Shown here piece by piece: positions 8,909 to 16,873 of a stretch of 64,000 nucleotides of DNA. The position numbers and the translations under genes were made by a program. Source of the stretch: Brevundimonas sp. UBA6550. GTDB lineage: Bacteria > Pseudomonadota > Alphaproteobacteria > Caulobacterales > Caulobacteraceae. The stretch covers positions 124,001 through 188,000 of the forward strand of contig NZ_DJKE01000012.1 of NCBI RefSeq assembly GCF_002434505.1. The letters run 5' to 3'. Below the pieces are notes generated by a model. The model made no database searches. It saw only the letters and a list, made by a program, of their open reading frames with translations, and was not told where the DNA came from. How positions within the stretch are numbered: position 1 is the first letter of the stretch; each line of letters opens with the position of its first letter.

Positions 8909-10741
8909 ATGCAGTCCCCTCTTCTGGTTTCGGCCTTCCTTGCCGCCCTTGCCTGTAGCGTGAGCCCCGCCATGTCCCAGACGCTTCCCAACGCCGCCCC
9001 CTGGGATCAGGCGTTCCTGCCGCCCGCTCCCGCCTGGAACGGCGCCTCAAAGGCCCTGCTGCGCGACGCCGGCGATCCGTGGGTGACGGCGTTCGAGGCC
9101 GATCCGGGCCATGACTTTTCGCCCAACTACGCCGACACCCGCGCCTGGTTCGACCGGCTGGATCAGGCCAGCGACCTGATCCGCATCGAACAGTTTGGCA
9201 CATCGCCCGAGGGGCGGCCCATCTATGCGGTGATCGCCTCCAAGGATGGCGCCGCCTTCGATCCGGCCAAGCCGGTGCTGATGATCCAGGCGGGCATCCA
9301 CCCCGGCGAGATCGACGGCAAGGACGCGGGCATGATGCTGCTGCGCGACATCGCGTTTTACGGCAAGGACGCCCTGCTGGACCGGGTCAACCTGATCCTG
9401 ATCCCGATCCTGAGCGTGGATGGGCATGAGCGCGCATCCGCCTATTCCCGCCCCAACCAGCGCGGGCCGCGCATCCAGGGTTGGCGCAATACGGCGACCA
9501 ACCAGAACCTGAACCGCGACTATCTGAAGCTGGACCAGCCCGAGATGCGGGCCGTGCGTGGGTTGATCCTGAAATACCGGCCGGACCTGTATGTGGATGT
9601 CCACGTCACCGACGGCATGGATTACCAGTACGACGTCACCTACGGCTTCAACGGCGAGGACGGGGCGTTCAGCCGCTCGCCCAACGGCTCGGCCTGGCTG
9701 GATTCGGTGTTCAAGCCCGCGATGAACGCGGCGCTGGAACGCGAGGGCCATATCCCCGGCGAACTGGTGTTCGGCCTGGACGACGACGATCCCAGGAAGG
9801 GCCTGTCGGACGGCGGCCTGGGCGAGCGGTTCTCCAACGGCTGGGGATCGGCGGCGCACGTGCCGACCATACTGATCGAAAACCACAGCCTGAAACCGCA
9901 CGAACAGCGGGTGTTGGGGACCTATGTCTTCATCGAGGCGGCGATGCGTCTGCTGGCCGACCAAGGCGCCGGTCTGCGGGCCGCGACCGATCAGGACAGG
10001 GCGCTGCGCCCGGCCCAGATCCCCGCCAACTTCGAGGCCGACGACACGCCGTCCTCCACCCGGCCGTTCAAGGGCATCCTGTACGAGATGTACGACAGCC
10101 CCGCCTCGGGCCGGAAGGAAATCCGCTGGCTGGGCCGGCCCGATCCCGACCTGTGGCAGATGCCCTTCTATGGGTCCAAGCCGACGCTGACCCTGACCCG
10201 GCCAGCCGCCTATTGGGTGCCGGGCTATCGTACCGACATCATCGAGCGGCTGCGCGCGCACGGGATCGAGATGGAGACGCTGACGGCGGCGCGCACGGTG
10301 AACCTGTCGATGCTGCGGCTGGTCGAGCCCAAGCTGGCGACGCGCGCCAACGAGGGCCACGTCCAGGCCTCGGTCAAGACGGTCGAGGTGGAGAAACGCG
10401 ACTGGACCTATCCGCCCGGCTCGGTGCGGGTGCCGACCGACCAGCCGCTGGGCGACATCGTCGTGCTGCTGCTGGAGCCGCAGTCCAGCGAGAGCTTCTT
10501 CGCCTGGGGGATGTTCCCCGAGGTCATGAGCCGCGTCGAATATATCGAGGCCTACGCCATTGCGCCCCTGGCCGAGAAGATGCTGGCGGCGGACCCGGCG
10601 CTTAAGACCGCGTTCGAGGCCAAACTGGCCGCCGAGCCCGCCTTCGCGGCCGATCCGCAGGCGCGTCTGGCCTGGTTCTATGAACGCACGCCCTTCTATG
10701 ACGAGCGCTATCTGCTCTATCCCGTCGGGCGTGAGGACTGA
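8909..10741 (+). CDS. secreted M14-family metallocarboxypeptidase
   Basis: A 610-residue zinc peptidase with a Sec signal (MQSPLLVSAFLAALACSVSPAMSQ). The M14 zinc ligands are visible as His131 and Glu134 in GIHPGEIDG, and His232 in VDVHVTDG. A catalytic Glu candidate sits in TILIENHSLK. M14 enzymes remove C-terminal residues from peptides or muropeptides; the substrate here is unknown. The region from about residue 380 on is an extra C-terminal beta-rich part seen in periplasmic M14 proteins of this group. The longer frame start at 8867 adds a non-signal peptide, so the ATG at 8909 is preferred. Confidence 0.88.
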   Translation: MQSPLLVSAFLAALACSVSPAMSQTLPNAAPWDQAFLPPAPAWNGASKALLRDAGDPWVTAFEADPGHDFSPNYADTRAWFDRLDQASDLIRIEQFGTSPEGRPIYAVIASKDGAAFDPAKPVLMIQAGIHPGEIDGKDAGMMLLRDIAFYGKDALLDRVNLILIPILSVDGHERASAYSRPNQRGPRIQGWRNTATNQNLNRDYLKLDQPEMRAVRGLILKYRPDLYVDVHVTDGMDYQYDVTYGFNGEDGAFSRSPNGSAWLDSVFKPAMNAALEREGHIPGELVFGLDDDDPRKGLSDGGLGERFSNGWGSAAHVPTILIENHSLKPHEQRVLGTYVFIEAAMRLLADQGAGLRAATDQDRALRPAQIPANFEADDTPSSTRPFKGILYEMYDSPASGRKEIRWLGRPDPDLWQMPFYGSKPTLTLTRPAAYWVPGYRTDIIERLRAHGIEMETLTAARTVNLSMLRLVEPKLATRANEGHVQASVKTVEVEKRDWTYPPGSVRVPTDQPLGDIVVLLLEPQSSESFFAWGMFPEVMSRVEYIEAYAIAPLAEKMLAADPALKTAFEAKLAAEPAFAADPQARLAWFYERTPFYDERYLLYPVGRED

Positions 10742-10744
10742 TCG

Positions 10745-11152
10745 ATGACGACGCCCCTTATGCTCGCCATCCAGGCCGCCGCCTTGTGGAGCGGCCTGCT
10801 GATCCTGATGATGCTGGTGCTGTCGGGCGTCGTGGTCAGCGGACGACGCAAGCACATGGTTTCGCTGGGAGACGGCGGCAACGCCGACCTGATGGCCGCC
10901 AGCCGGGCCTTCGGCAATCTGGTGGAATATGCGACGCCCGGCATGATCGCCATGCTGTTGCTGGCCGCCGTGGGCGCGCCCGCCTGGATGGTGCATGGCG
11001 TCGGCGCGACCCTGCTGATCGGGCGGATCTGCCATGCGCTGGGCCTGCTGTTCCAGACCGGGCCGTCGCTGGGCCGGGTGGTGGGGATGCTGCTGACCTG
11101 GGTGGCGCTGTTGACGGCCGCCGTGGGGCTGATCGCCTTCGCCGTCGTCTAG
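10745..11152 (+). CDS. MAPEG family membrane protein
   Basis: The 135-residue protein has four hydrophobic helices. The pattern VVSGRRKHMVSLGDGG...RAFGNLVEYATPGMIAMLLLAA followed by GRICHALGLL matches bacterial MAPEG proteins (membrane-associated proteins in eicosanoid and glutathione metabolism). It begins 3 nt after the M14 stop, so both genes are on one transcript. A glutathione-linked activity is only a family-level expectation. Confidence 0.85.
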   Translation: MTTPLMLAIQAAALWSGLLILMMLVLSGVVVSGRRKHMVSLGDGGNADLMAASRAFGNLVEYATPGMIAMLLLAAVGAPAWMVHGVGATLLIGRICHALGLLFQTGPSLGRVVGMLLTWVALLTAAVGLIAFAVV

Positions 11153-11156
11153 GTTC

Positions 11157-11337
11157 AATCGACATTCAGCCGGTGGAATCTCAGATCGTCATTCCGGGGC
11201 TGAGCGAAGCGAAGAACCCGGAACCCAGGGCTGCGGCGCCGTTGCTGGACGTAGTCGGCGCCGGATAGCGAGCCTCCTGGGTTCCGGGTTCGTCCTATGG
11301 ACGCCCCGGAATGACGGTTTAGGGCTGAATGTCGATT
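11157..11337. repeat. Palindromic intergenic element, family A, copy 1 (with outer arms)
   Basis: Core 11188-11315 begins gtcattccgggg and ends ccccggaatgac. Internal arms aacccggaacccagg and cctgggttccgggtt are complementary. An additional perfect 15-bp outer pair, aatcgacattcagcc (11157-11171) and ggctgaatgtcgatt (11323-11337), brackets the core. It starts 4 nt after the MAPEG stop. The same core occurs at 14168, 25088 and 29594. Confidence 0.85.
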
Positions 11338-11384
11338 AGCCCTAGGCCGGTTGCGGTGCAGCAGGGCGTCCGCCATATCGGGGC

Positions 11385-12740
11385 ATGACCGAGACCCTGG
11401 CTGCGCCCGTTTCCACCGATCTTCTCAACGACATCGTCAAGGCGGCGCTGAAGGCCGGCGCCGACGCGGCCGAGGCGGTCAGCGCCGACCGCCGGTCCCT
11501 GTCGGTGGGGGTGCGCAACGGCGGGCTGGAAGACGTCGAGCGCGAGGAATCGCGCGACCTGGGGCTGAGGGTCTTCGTCGGCCAGCGTCAGGCGTCGGTG
11601 TCGGCGTCCGACCTGTCGCCGGCGACGCAGGCGCGGCTGGTCGAGCGGGCCGTGGCCATGGCGCGATTGGCGCCCGAAGACCCCAATGCCGGCCTGGCGC
11701 CGCAGGATCGTCTGGCGCGCGGCCCCCTGCCCGACCTAGACCTGTTCGACGCCAGCGAACGCAGCGCCGAGGCGCTGGAAGCCGCCGCCGCCGAGGCCGA
11801 GGCCGCCGCCCTGGCCGTGACCGGCGTGGCGCGGTCAGAGGGCGGTCACGCCTCCTGGTCGTCCAGCCGCTGGCGGCTGGTCACGTCGCACGGGTTCGAC
11901 GGCGCCTACGAGGGGTCGGCCTTCTCGCTGGGTGTCGGCGTCATCGCCGAAAAGGACGGGGCCATGGAGCGTGGCGGCGAAAGCCGGTCGACCCGACACC
12001 TGTCCGACCTGCCGGGCGCCGAACACATCGGGCGCACCGCCGGCGAGCGCGCGGCGGCCCGCGTGGGGCCGAGGAAGATCGCCTCGACCACCGCCCCGGT
12101 CATCTTCGACAATCGCATGGCCGGCCAGATCGTTTCGCCAGCGCTGGGGGCCATATCCGGCCCGTCGATCGCGCGCGGCACCTCCTTCCTGAAGGACCGG
12201 CTGGGCCAGCGGGTGTTCGCGCCGGGCGTCACCCTGATCGACGATCCGTTCCGCCCGCGCGGCATGGGATCGACCCCGTTCGACGACGAAGGCGTGGCGG
12301 TCGAGCGGCGCGCCCTGTTCGACGACGGCGTCCTGACGACCTGGCTGCTGAACAGCGCATCGGCGCGGCAACTGGGTCTGGAGACGACCGGCCATGCGTC
12401 GCGGGGCCTGGCCGGGCCATCCGGCGTCTCGACCCACAATCTGCACATGGAGCCGGGCGAGCGCGATCTGGCGGGCCTGATGGCGGATGCCGGGACCGGC
12501 CTGTTGGTGACGTCGATGTTCGGGCCGTCGCTGAACGGCAATACGGGCGACTGGTCCGCCGGGGTGTCGGGCTTCTGGTTCGAGAACGGCGCGGTCGCCT
12601 ATCCGGTCAGCGAAGTGACCGTGGCCGGCAAGCTGACCGACCTTTACCTGCGCATCCAGCGCGGCTCGGACCTGGAGTTCCGGGGCGGGTTCAACGTGCC
12701 CAGCCTGATGTTCGACGCGGTGGCCATCGCCGGCAAATGA
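11385..12740 (+). CDS. pmbA: TldD/PmbA family metalloprotease subunit (TldE/PmbA)
   Basis: A 451-residue protein of the TldE/PmbA type. It has the N-terminal GADAAEAVSADRRSLSVGVRNGGLEDVEREE, the central PVIFDNRMAGQIV and C-terminal GDWSAGVSGFWFENG segments of the family. TldD and TldE form a heterodimeric zinc protease that degrades unfolded peptides and matures some ribosomal peptides; TldE lacks the HExxxH zinc motif, and none is seen here. The TldD partner is not in the window. The stop overlaps the start of the next gene (ATGA). Confidence 0.93.
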   Translation: MTETLAAPVSTDLLNDIVKAALKAGADAAEAVSADRRSLSVGVRNGGLEDVEREESRDLGLRVFVGQRQASVSASDLSPATQARLVERAVAMARLAPEDPNAGLAPQDRLARGPLPDLDLFDASERSAEALEAAAAEAEAAALAVTGVARSEGGHASWSSSRWRLVTSHGFDGAYEGSAFSLGVGVIAEKDGAMERGGESRSTRHLSDLPGAEHIGRTAGERAAARVGPRKIASTTAPVIFDNRMAGQIVSPALGAISGPSIARGTSFLKDRLGQRVFAPGVTLIDDPFRPRGMGSTPFDDEGVAVERRALFDDGVLTTWLLNSASARQLGLETTGHASRGLAGPSGVSTHNLHMEPGERDLAGLMADAGTGLLVTSMFGPSLNGNTGDWSAGVSGFWFENGAVAYPVSEVTVAGKLTDLYLRIQRGSDLEFRGGFNVPSLMFDAVAIAGK

Positions 12741-13546
12741 CGGACATCTCGCCACAAGATTGGGCCGCCGACCTCGACCTGATCCGCCAGGCCGCCATCG
12801 ACGCGGGCGCCCTGGCCATCGCCGAGCGCGAGGCGGGGCTGAAGATCGAGTCCAAGCCCGGCGGTTCGCCCGTCACCAGCGGCGACCTGAAGGTGGACGC
12901 CATGCTGAAGGACAGGCTGATGACGGCGCGGCCCGACTATGGCTGGCTGTCGGAGGAGACGGCGGATTCGCCGGATCGTCTGTCGAAACGGCGCATCTTC
13001 GCGGTCGATCCCATCGACGGCACGGTGGCCTATATGAAGCGGACCCCATGGTGGTGCGTGCCCATCGCCGTGGTCGAGGACGGCCAAGTCGTCGCCGCCG
13101 TCATCCATGCGCCCGAGGTGGACGAGACCTATGTCGCCGTGCGCGGCGGCGGGGCGCGGCGCAACGACCGCATCATCACGGCCTCGGACGTGGCGACGCT
13201 GGATGACGCCTCGATTCTGGGCGACGCGCGGTTGATCGAGGCGCCCTGGTTCGACGAACCGTGGCCGGCGATGCGGTTCTCGAAGCGCAACGCCCTGGCC
13301 TATCGCATGGCGCTGGTGGCGTCGGGCGCCTTCGACGCCGCCCTGGCCCTGACGCCCAAATGGGACTGGGACGTCGCCGCCGGCTGGTTGATCGCCACCG
13401 AGGCGGGGGCCAGGGTCAGCGATCACCAGGGCCGGCCCTGGGCCTTCAACCGCCCCGATCCGCGCCAGGCCAGCCTGGTCTGCGCCGCCCCGCTGATCCA
13501 GCCGATGATCGTGCAGCGCTGTAAAAACGTGCCGTTTTCGACCTAG
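12737..13546 (+). CDS. inositol monophosphatase-family phosphatase (CysQ-like)
   Basis: A 269-residue Mg-dependent phosphatase. Motifs are GWLSEETAD (acidic metal ligands), AVDPIDGTVAYMKR (the DPxDGT signature) and WDWDVAAGWLIATEAGA (the family's C-terminal WDxxAG motif). Alphaproteobacterial 3'(2'),5'-bisphosphate nucleotidase CysQ is the closest idea because it is often next to pmbA, but an inositol or other sugar phosphatase is possible. It overlaps pmbA by 4 nt and is translationally coupled. Confidence 0.85.
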   Translation: MTDISPQDWAADLDLIRQAAIDAGALAIAEREAGLKIESKPGGSPVTSGDLKVDAMLKDRLMTARPDYGWLSEETADSPDRLSKRRIFAVDPIDGTVAYMKRTPWWCVPIAVVEDGQVVAAVIHAPEVDETYVAVRGGGARRNDRIITASDVATLDDASILGDARLIEAPWFDEPWPAMRFSKRNALAYRMALVASGAFDAALALTPKWDWDVAAGWLIATEAGARVSDHQGRPWAFNRPDPRQASLVCAAPLIQPMIVQRCKNVPFST

Positions 13547-13640
13547 GCCGGGGGTGGAAAAACCCCGCCCGACATTGATCCGAGACCGTTCTCGGCCTAT
13601 TGCGCGCGCAAAGCCCCCTCCCCCAATGCCTGGATTGTCG

Positions 13641-13883
13641 ATGACCGATCAAAACACCGTTCCGCCCCAGCTTCTGCACATCGTCATCGGCGGCGAGTTG
13701 CGTCACCTGGGCGAGCCGACCTTCCGCGACCTGTCGCAGGTCGAGTTCGTCGGCGCCTTCGGCAGCTATGACGAGGCCAAGAAGGCCTGGAAGGCCCGCG
13801 CCCAGGCCACCGTGGACAACGCCCACATGCGCTATTTCATCCTGCACGCCCACAAGCTGATCGACCCGCGCGGCGACGCCTGA
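13641..13883 (+). CDS. DUF4170 domain protein
   Basis: An 80-residue protein with VVIGGEL-like start (LLHIVIGGELRHLG), FVGAFGSYDEAKKAWKARAQATVDNAHMRYFILHAHKLIDP. This matches the small DUF4170 family widespread in alphaproteobacteria, function unknown. In many genomes it sits by the pmbA/cysQ pair, as here. The ATG at 13641 is used; the upstream extension to 13554 is proline-rich and non-family. Confidence 0.8.
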   Translation: MTDQNTVPPQLLHIVIGGELRHLGEPTFRDLSQVEFVGAFGSYDEAKKAWKARAQATVDNAHMRYFILHAHKLIDPRGDA

Positions 13884-13892
13884 TCCTGCGAC

Positions 13893-13920
13893 ATCGGGGC
13901 GTCCGAACCGACGCCCCGAT
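13893..13920 (+). terminator. Stem-loop after the DUF4170 gene
   Basis: A perfect 11-bp stem, atcggggcgtc (13893-13903) with gacgccccgat (13910-13920), begins 9 nt after the stop. No T tract follows, so it is a probable but unproven terminator. Confidence 0.45.
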
Positions 13921-13950
13921 CCGACGTTCAATCTGTATGCGAGGACGACG

Positions 13951-14157
13951 ATGAACCTGGAGCCGCAACAGATTTTCCAGCTGGTCAGCCTGCTGGCCGT
14001 GCTGGCGCTGTTCAGTTTTTCGCTGCGCGGCCACATCAACTACGCCCGCTGGTTCAAGAAGTGGGAGGCCGACCGCAAGGCCCGACGCGACGCCGAACTG
14101 GCCGCCGAGGCGCGTAAGAGCGATCCCGACGCGCCGAAGACAGGCCCTTGGGGCTGA
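13951..14157 (+). CDS. small membrane protein of unknown function
   Basis: A 68-residue protein with one hydrophobic helix (residues 8-27, IFQLVSLLAVLALFSFSL) followed by a charged cytoplasmic tail rich in Arg, Lys, Asp and Glu (WFKKWEADRKARRDAELAAEAR). The ATG has the upstream gaggacgacg as a weak SD. It lies on the same strand as DUF4170, after its stem-loop. No family is recognised; it looks like a genuine small gene by codon bias. Confidence 0.6.
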   Translation: MNLEPQQIFQLVSLLAVLALFSFSLRGHINYARWFKKWEADRKARRDAELAAEARKSDPDAPKTGPWG

Positions 14158-14167
14158 TCCCACCACC

Positions 14168-14297
14168 GTCGTCTTTCCGGGGCTAAGCGCAGCGAAGAAC
14201 CCGGAACCCAGGGGGATGTGCTGGACGCCCGAAACGGGTTGACGCAGGAACCGCATCCCTGGGTTCCGGGTTCGTCCTGCGGCCTCCCCGGAATGAC
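14168..14297. repeat. Palindromic intergenic element, family A, copy 2
   Basis: It runs from gtcgtctttccgggg to tccccggaatgac, with internal arms gaacccggaacccaggg and ccctgggttccgggttc. The left arm carries the gcagcgaagaaccc variant, the same orientation as copy 1. It begins 10 nt after the stop of the small membrane protein gene and separates it from the convergent phosphatase-like gene. Confidence 0.85.
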
Positions 14298-14317
14298 GGC
14301 TCAAGAAGCCCCCTCTC

Positions 14318-14983
14318 CTACTCCCGCCGCAGCAGTTTGTCGGTCAGCAGCGTGCCCCACCAGCCGGCCGTGAACTCGGCCCGGATCGCCTGGGGGTCGT
14401 AGTCGGGGCTGTCGATCCAGTCGATGAAGCTGATCCCCCTCGGTTCGACCTCGGCGACATATTTCTCCAGCGTATAGTCCAGCACCCCCGTCAGCCCCTC
14501 GCGCGAGTGCAGGTATTTCTTGGACAGCTGGCTCATGGCGACCGAGATCGGCTCGCCCAGATGGAAGTGGCGATAGAAGACCGCCATCATCCCCGCCCGG
14601 TCCGCGCCCGACTTGCAGTGGATCAGCACCGGATATTCGATGGTCCTGAACAGGTCGCGGGCGCGGTGGATGCGGTCGGGTTGCGGCGGATCGCGCGAAT
14701 CCAGCGGGGCGTGGATCAGGGTCAGGCCCAGCCGGTCGCAGGCGTCCTTCTCCAGCCAGTAATAGCCCTCGTCCCGCTCGCCGCGCAGGTTAATGACGGT
14801 CTTGATCCCCCTGGCCTTCCATCCGGCCAGCTGGCGCGGCGACGGCTGGTTGGTGCGCACCAGGTCCGGTCCCAGCCAGTGGGCGTTGGAAAAGGCCACG
14901 CGCAGAAACGCATGGTCCGCCCAGAAATAGTGCCAATGGGCCTTGAACCGGCCCCAGGCGGTGGTGAGATCGAAACGCGACAT
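14318..14983 (-). CDS. protein tyrosine phosphatase-like (Cx5R) protein
   Basis: The 221-residue protein carries the P-loop VLIHCKSGADRAG, the Cx5R signature of tyrosine/dual-specificity phosphatases. An upstream Asp-containing loop (HAPLDSRDPPQPD) could supply the general acid. The N-terminal part WLGPDLVRTNQPSPRQLAGWKARGIKTVINLRGERDE is typical of bacterial members of this group. The stop is at 14318-14320. The start is uncertain: ATG 14983 (MSRFDL) is chosen, 31 nt after the ribN stop; the frame is open to 15067, inside ribN. It would lie in the same transcript as ribN, under the FMN riboswitch, unless it has its own promoter. Substrate unknown. Confidence 0.8.
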   Translation of the reverse strand: MSRFDLTTAWGRFKAHWHYFWADHAFLRVAFSNAHWLGPDLVRTNQPSPRQLAGWKARGIKTVINLRGERDEGYYWLEKDACDRLGLTLIHAPLDSRDPPQPDRIHRARDLFRTIEYPVLIHCKSGADRAGMMAVFYRHFHLGEPISVAMSQLSKKYLHSREGLTGVLDYTLEKYVAEVEPRGISFIDWIDSPDYDPQAIRAEFTAGWWGTLLTDKLLRRE

Positions 14984-15014
14984 GGGGGCCAGATAGCGGT
15001 CCGGGGCCGCCGCG

Positions 15015-15980
15015 TCATCCTCCGCCGACCGCCGGGGCCGCGCGCGTCTGCGGGGCGCGGTTCTCAATCCAGAAGATGAAGACCGAGGCGGCGACGATCA
15101 GGGCCGCCCCGTGCCAGAACCACGGCGACGGCGTCTGGCCCAGCAGCGACCAGCCGATCAGGCCGGCCAGCGGCGCCTTCAGGTCCGCGAACGGCTGGAG
15201 ATAGGCCGCATCCGCCCGCTTGTAGGCCGAGGCCAGCAGATACTGCGCCGCCGCCGTCAGCCCGCCCAGGGCCAGCAGAAGCAGCAGCCCCGATCCTTGC
15301 GGCAGGGCGAACGGCAGGCCCGTCGCCACGCCAGCCGGCAGGACGAAGGCGAAGGCGTTGGCCAGCAATAGAATGGCCAGATGGTTGGGCGTGATCAGGA
15401 CCAGCAGCGACACCGTCAGGGTCTCGGCCGTCTCCTCGCGCGCCAGGGCCTTGGTCAGGACGTCGGTCGCGGCCCACAGGGCGGCCGCCAGGATCGGCGT
15501 CAGCGCGGGCCAGTCCAGACGTTCGGCCCCGACGCCCGACACCACCACCGCGCCGACGAAACCGGCCAAAGCCGCGCCGAGCCGGGCGCCGGATACCCGC
15601 TCGCCCAGGAACAGCGTCGAGCCGACGATGACGAACAGCGGCCCGGTGGCCAGCAGCGTCACCATCTGCCAGATCGGCACGCCCGAGGCGAAGCCGTACA
15701 CGAACACATGCACGCCCAGCGCCGAGGCGAAGGCGCGGCCCTGGTGCGCCAGCGGATGGCGGGTCTTCAGCTTGCCCAGCCCGATCCGCATCACCACCGG
15801 CGCCATCAGCACCGAGGCGATCAGATATTGCCAGAAGGCCATGCCGGTAGAGCTCATGCCGAACTGCTGCGGCAGGATCGACTGAAGCGTGTTGCCGGCC
15901 GCGAACACCAGGCTGGCCGACAGCATCAGCAGCGCGCCCATGGAGGCGGCGCCGGGGTTAGACGAGGAAATCTGGTTCAA
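15015..15980 (-). CDS. ribN: RibN-type riboflavin transporter (EamA/DMT family)
   Basis: A 321-residue membrane protein with about ten hydrophobic helices in two EamA halves. An FMN riboswitch directly upstream points to flavin uptake; RibN, an EamA-family riboflavin importer with this regulation, is known from Rhizobium and other proteobacteria. The chosen start is TTG at 15980-15978: the SD-like ggaaagga ends about 6 nt upstream and no ATG is near it, the first in-frame ATG being codon 14. Function as a flavin importer is inferred from family plus riboswitch. It ends 31 nt before the phosphatase-like gene, its probable operon partner. Confidence 0.85.
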   Translation of the reverse strand: MNQISSSNPGAASMGALLMLSASLVFAAGNTLQSILPQQFGMSSTGMAFWQYLIASVLMAPVVMRIGLGKLKTRHPLAHQGRAFASALGVHVFVYGFASGVPIWQMVTLLATGPLFVIVGSTLFLGERVSGARLGAALAGFVGAVVVSGVGAERLDWPALTPILAAALWAATDVLTKALAREETAETLTVSLLVLITPNHLAILLLANAFAFVLPAGVATGLPFALPQGSGLLLLLALGGLTAAAQYLLASAYKRADAAYLQPFADLKAPLAGLIGWSLLGQTPSPWFWHGAALIVAASVFIFWIENRAPQTRAAPAVGGG

Positions 15981-15993
15981 TGGTCGTCCTTTC

Positions 15994-16018
15994 CGTAACC
16001 AGTTTCCTCAGGGTTACG
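15994..16018 (-). promoter_or_regulatory. RBS-proximal hairpin of the ribN leader (possible expression platform)
   Basis: On the minus strand cgtaacc (16018-16012) can pair with ggttacg (16000-15994) across an 11-nt loop. The ggaaagga SD begins directly after this stem. The position suggests a translational switch coupled to the FMN aptamer, but alternative pairings have not been computed. Confidence 0.4.
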
Positions 16019-16082
16019 GGCGACGACGCGCCGGCCCGCCGCCCGGCAAGGGGCGGCGAACGCCGACGAGGCGTTTGGTCCC

Positions 16083-16220
16083 GTTCTCTTTCATCCGGAC
16101 TATACCGTCGGCCCCGGAATCGCACCGGATCTGCTGACCTCTCCAATCGTGGAGAGCGCTCGCGGGCTTGGCGTCGCCGCCTTACCGCCGGTGGGGAATT
16201 TCGCCCCGCCCTGAGAACAC
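16083..16220 (-). promoter_or_regulatory. FMN riboswitch (RFN element)
   Basis: On the minus strand the sequence reads from gggcggggcgaaattcccc through accggcggtaagg and gcccgcgagcg to gattccggggccgacggta and tagtccggatgaaagagaa. These are the conserved blocks of the RFN element in the right order. The variable P2/P3 region contains the ctctccacgattggagag hairpin. It controls ribN about 100 nt downstream; FMN binding should repress expression. It lies in the 320-nt gap between ribN and the divergent secreted-protein gene and explains most of that gap. Confidence 0.95.
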
Positions 16221-16299
16221 TGCGGGCGAACCCGCAGCCCCTAGTTAGAAAAGGCGCACGGCCTGTTCAACCACCCAGGCGTTCGGGCGTTGGATTTCC

Positions 16300-16842
16300 A
16301 TGTCCGACCGAATGCTCCCGATGACGATGATCGCCGCCGCCCTGGCCCTGTCCGGGTCGCTGACGGCGAGCGTCGCCGCAGCCCAGGCCCCTCCGCCCGA
16401 AGACCCCGTCCTGATCGCCTATCTGCGGCACAGGGCGCACGGCGCGCTGGACACGACCCGATATGCCGCCGCCCTGACGCCGGACGGGCGGACGATGCTG
16501 GTCTATCTGACCGGCCCGAACTGGTGCGGATCGGGCGGGTGCCGGCTTCTGGTGCTGGACCGGGCGGGCCGGACCTATCGGTCGGTCGGCGAGATCGGCG
16601 TGGCGCGCGCCCCCATCCGCCTGCTGGAACGCCAGAGCCACGGTCGGCGCGATCTGGGCGTCCAGGTCGCCGGCGGCGGGATCACAGAAGCCTACGAGGC
16701 CGCCGTGCCCTTCGACGGTCGCCGCTACGCCCGCAATCCGACCGTCGCCCCTGCCGTCAAGATCGACGATGCGCCGGGCGAAACCCTCATCCGCGCCGAC
16801 GAACCGGGCCGCCCGCTGGTCCCGTCGCCCGACAAGCCTTGA
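16300..16842 (+). CDS. secreted protein of unknown function
   Basis: A 180-residue protein with a signal peptide (MSDRMLPMTMIAAALALSGSLTASVAAAQA). The mature part has TPDGRTMLVYLTGPNWCGSGGCRLLVLDRAGRTYR, with two Cys five residues apart and a predicted beta-rich fold. No family is recognised with confidence. It starts just beyond the divergent FMN riboswitch and its end is 31 nt before the ABC transporter, so it may be the first gene of the lipid A export/assembly operon. Confidence 0.65.
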   Translation: MSDRMLPMTMIAAALALSGSLTASVAAAQAPPPEDPVLIAYLRHRAHGALDTTRYAAALTPDGRTMLVYLTGPNWCGSGGCRLLVLDRAGRTYRSVGEIGVARAPIRLLERQSHGRRDLGVQVAGGGITEAYEAAVPFDGRRYARNPTVAPAVKIDDAPGETLIRADEPGRPLVPSPDKP

Positions 16843-16873
16843 CTTGAGGGGCGGCTCGGACGACCGAAGGCCG

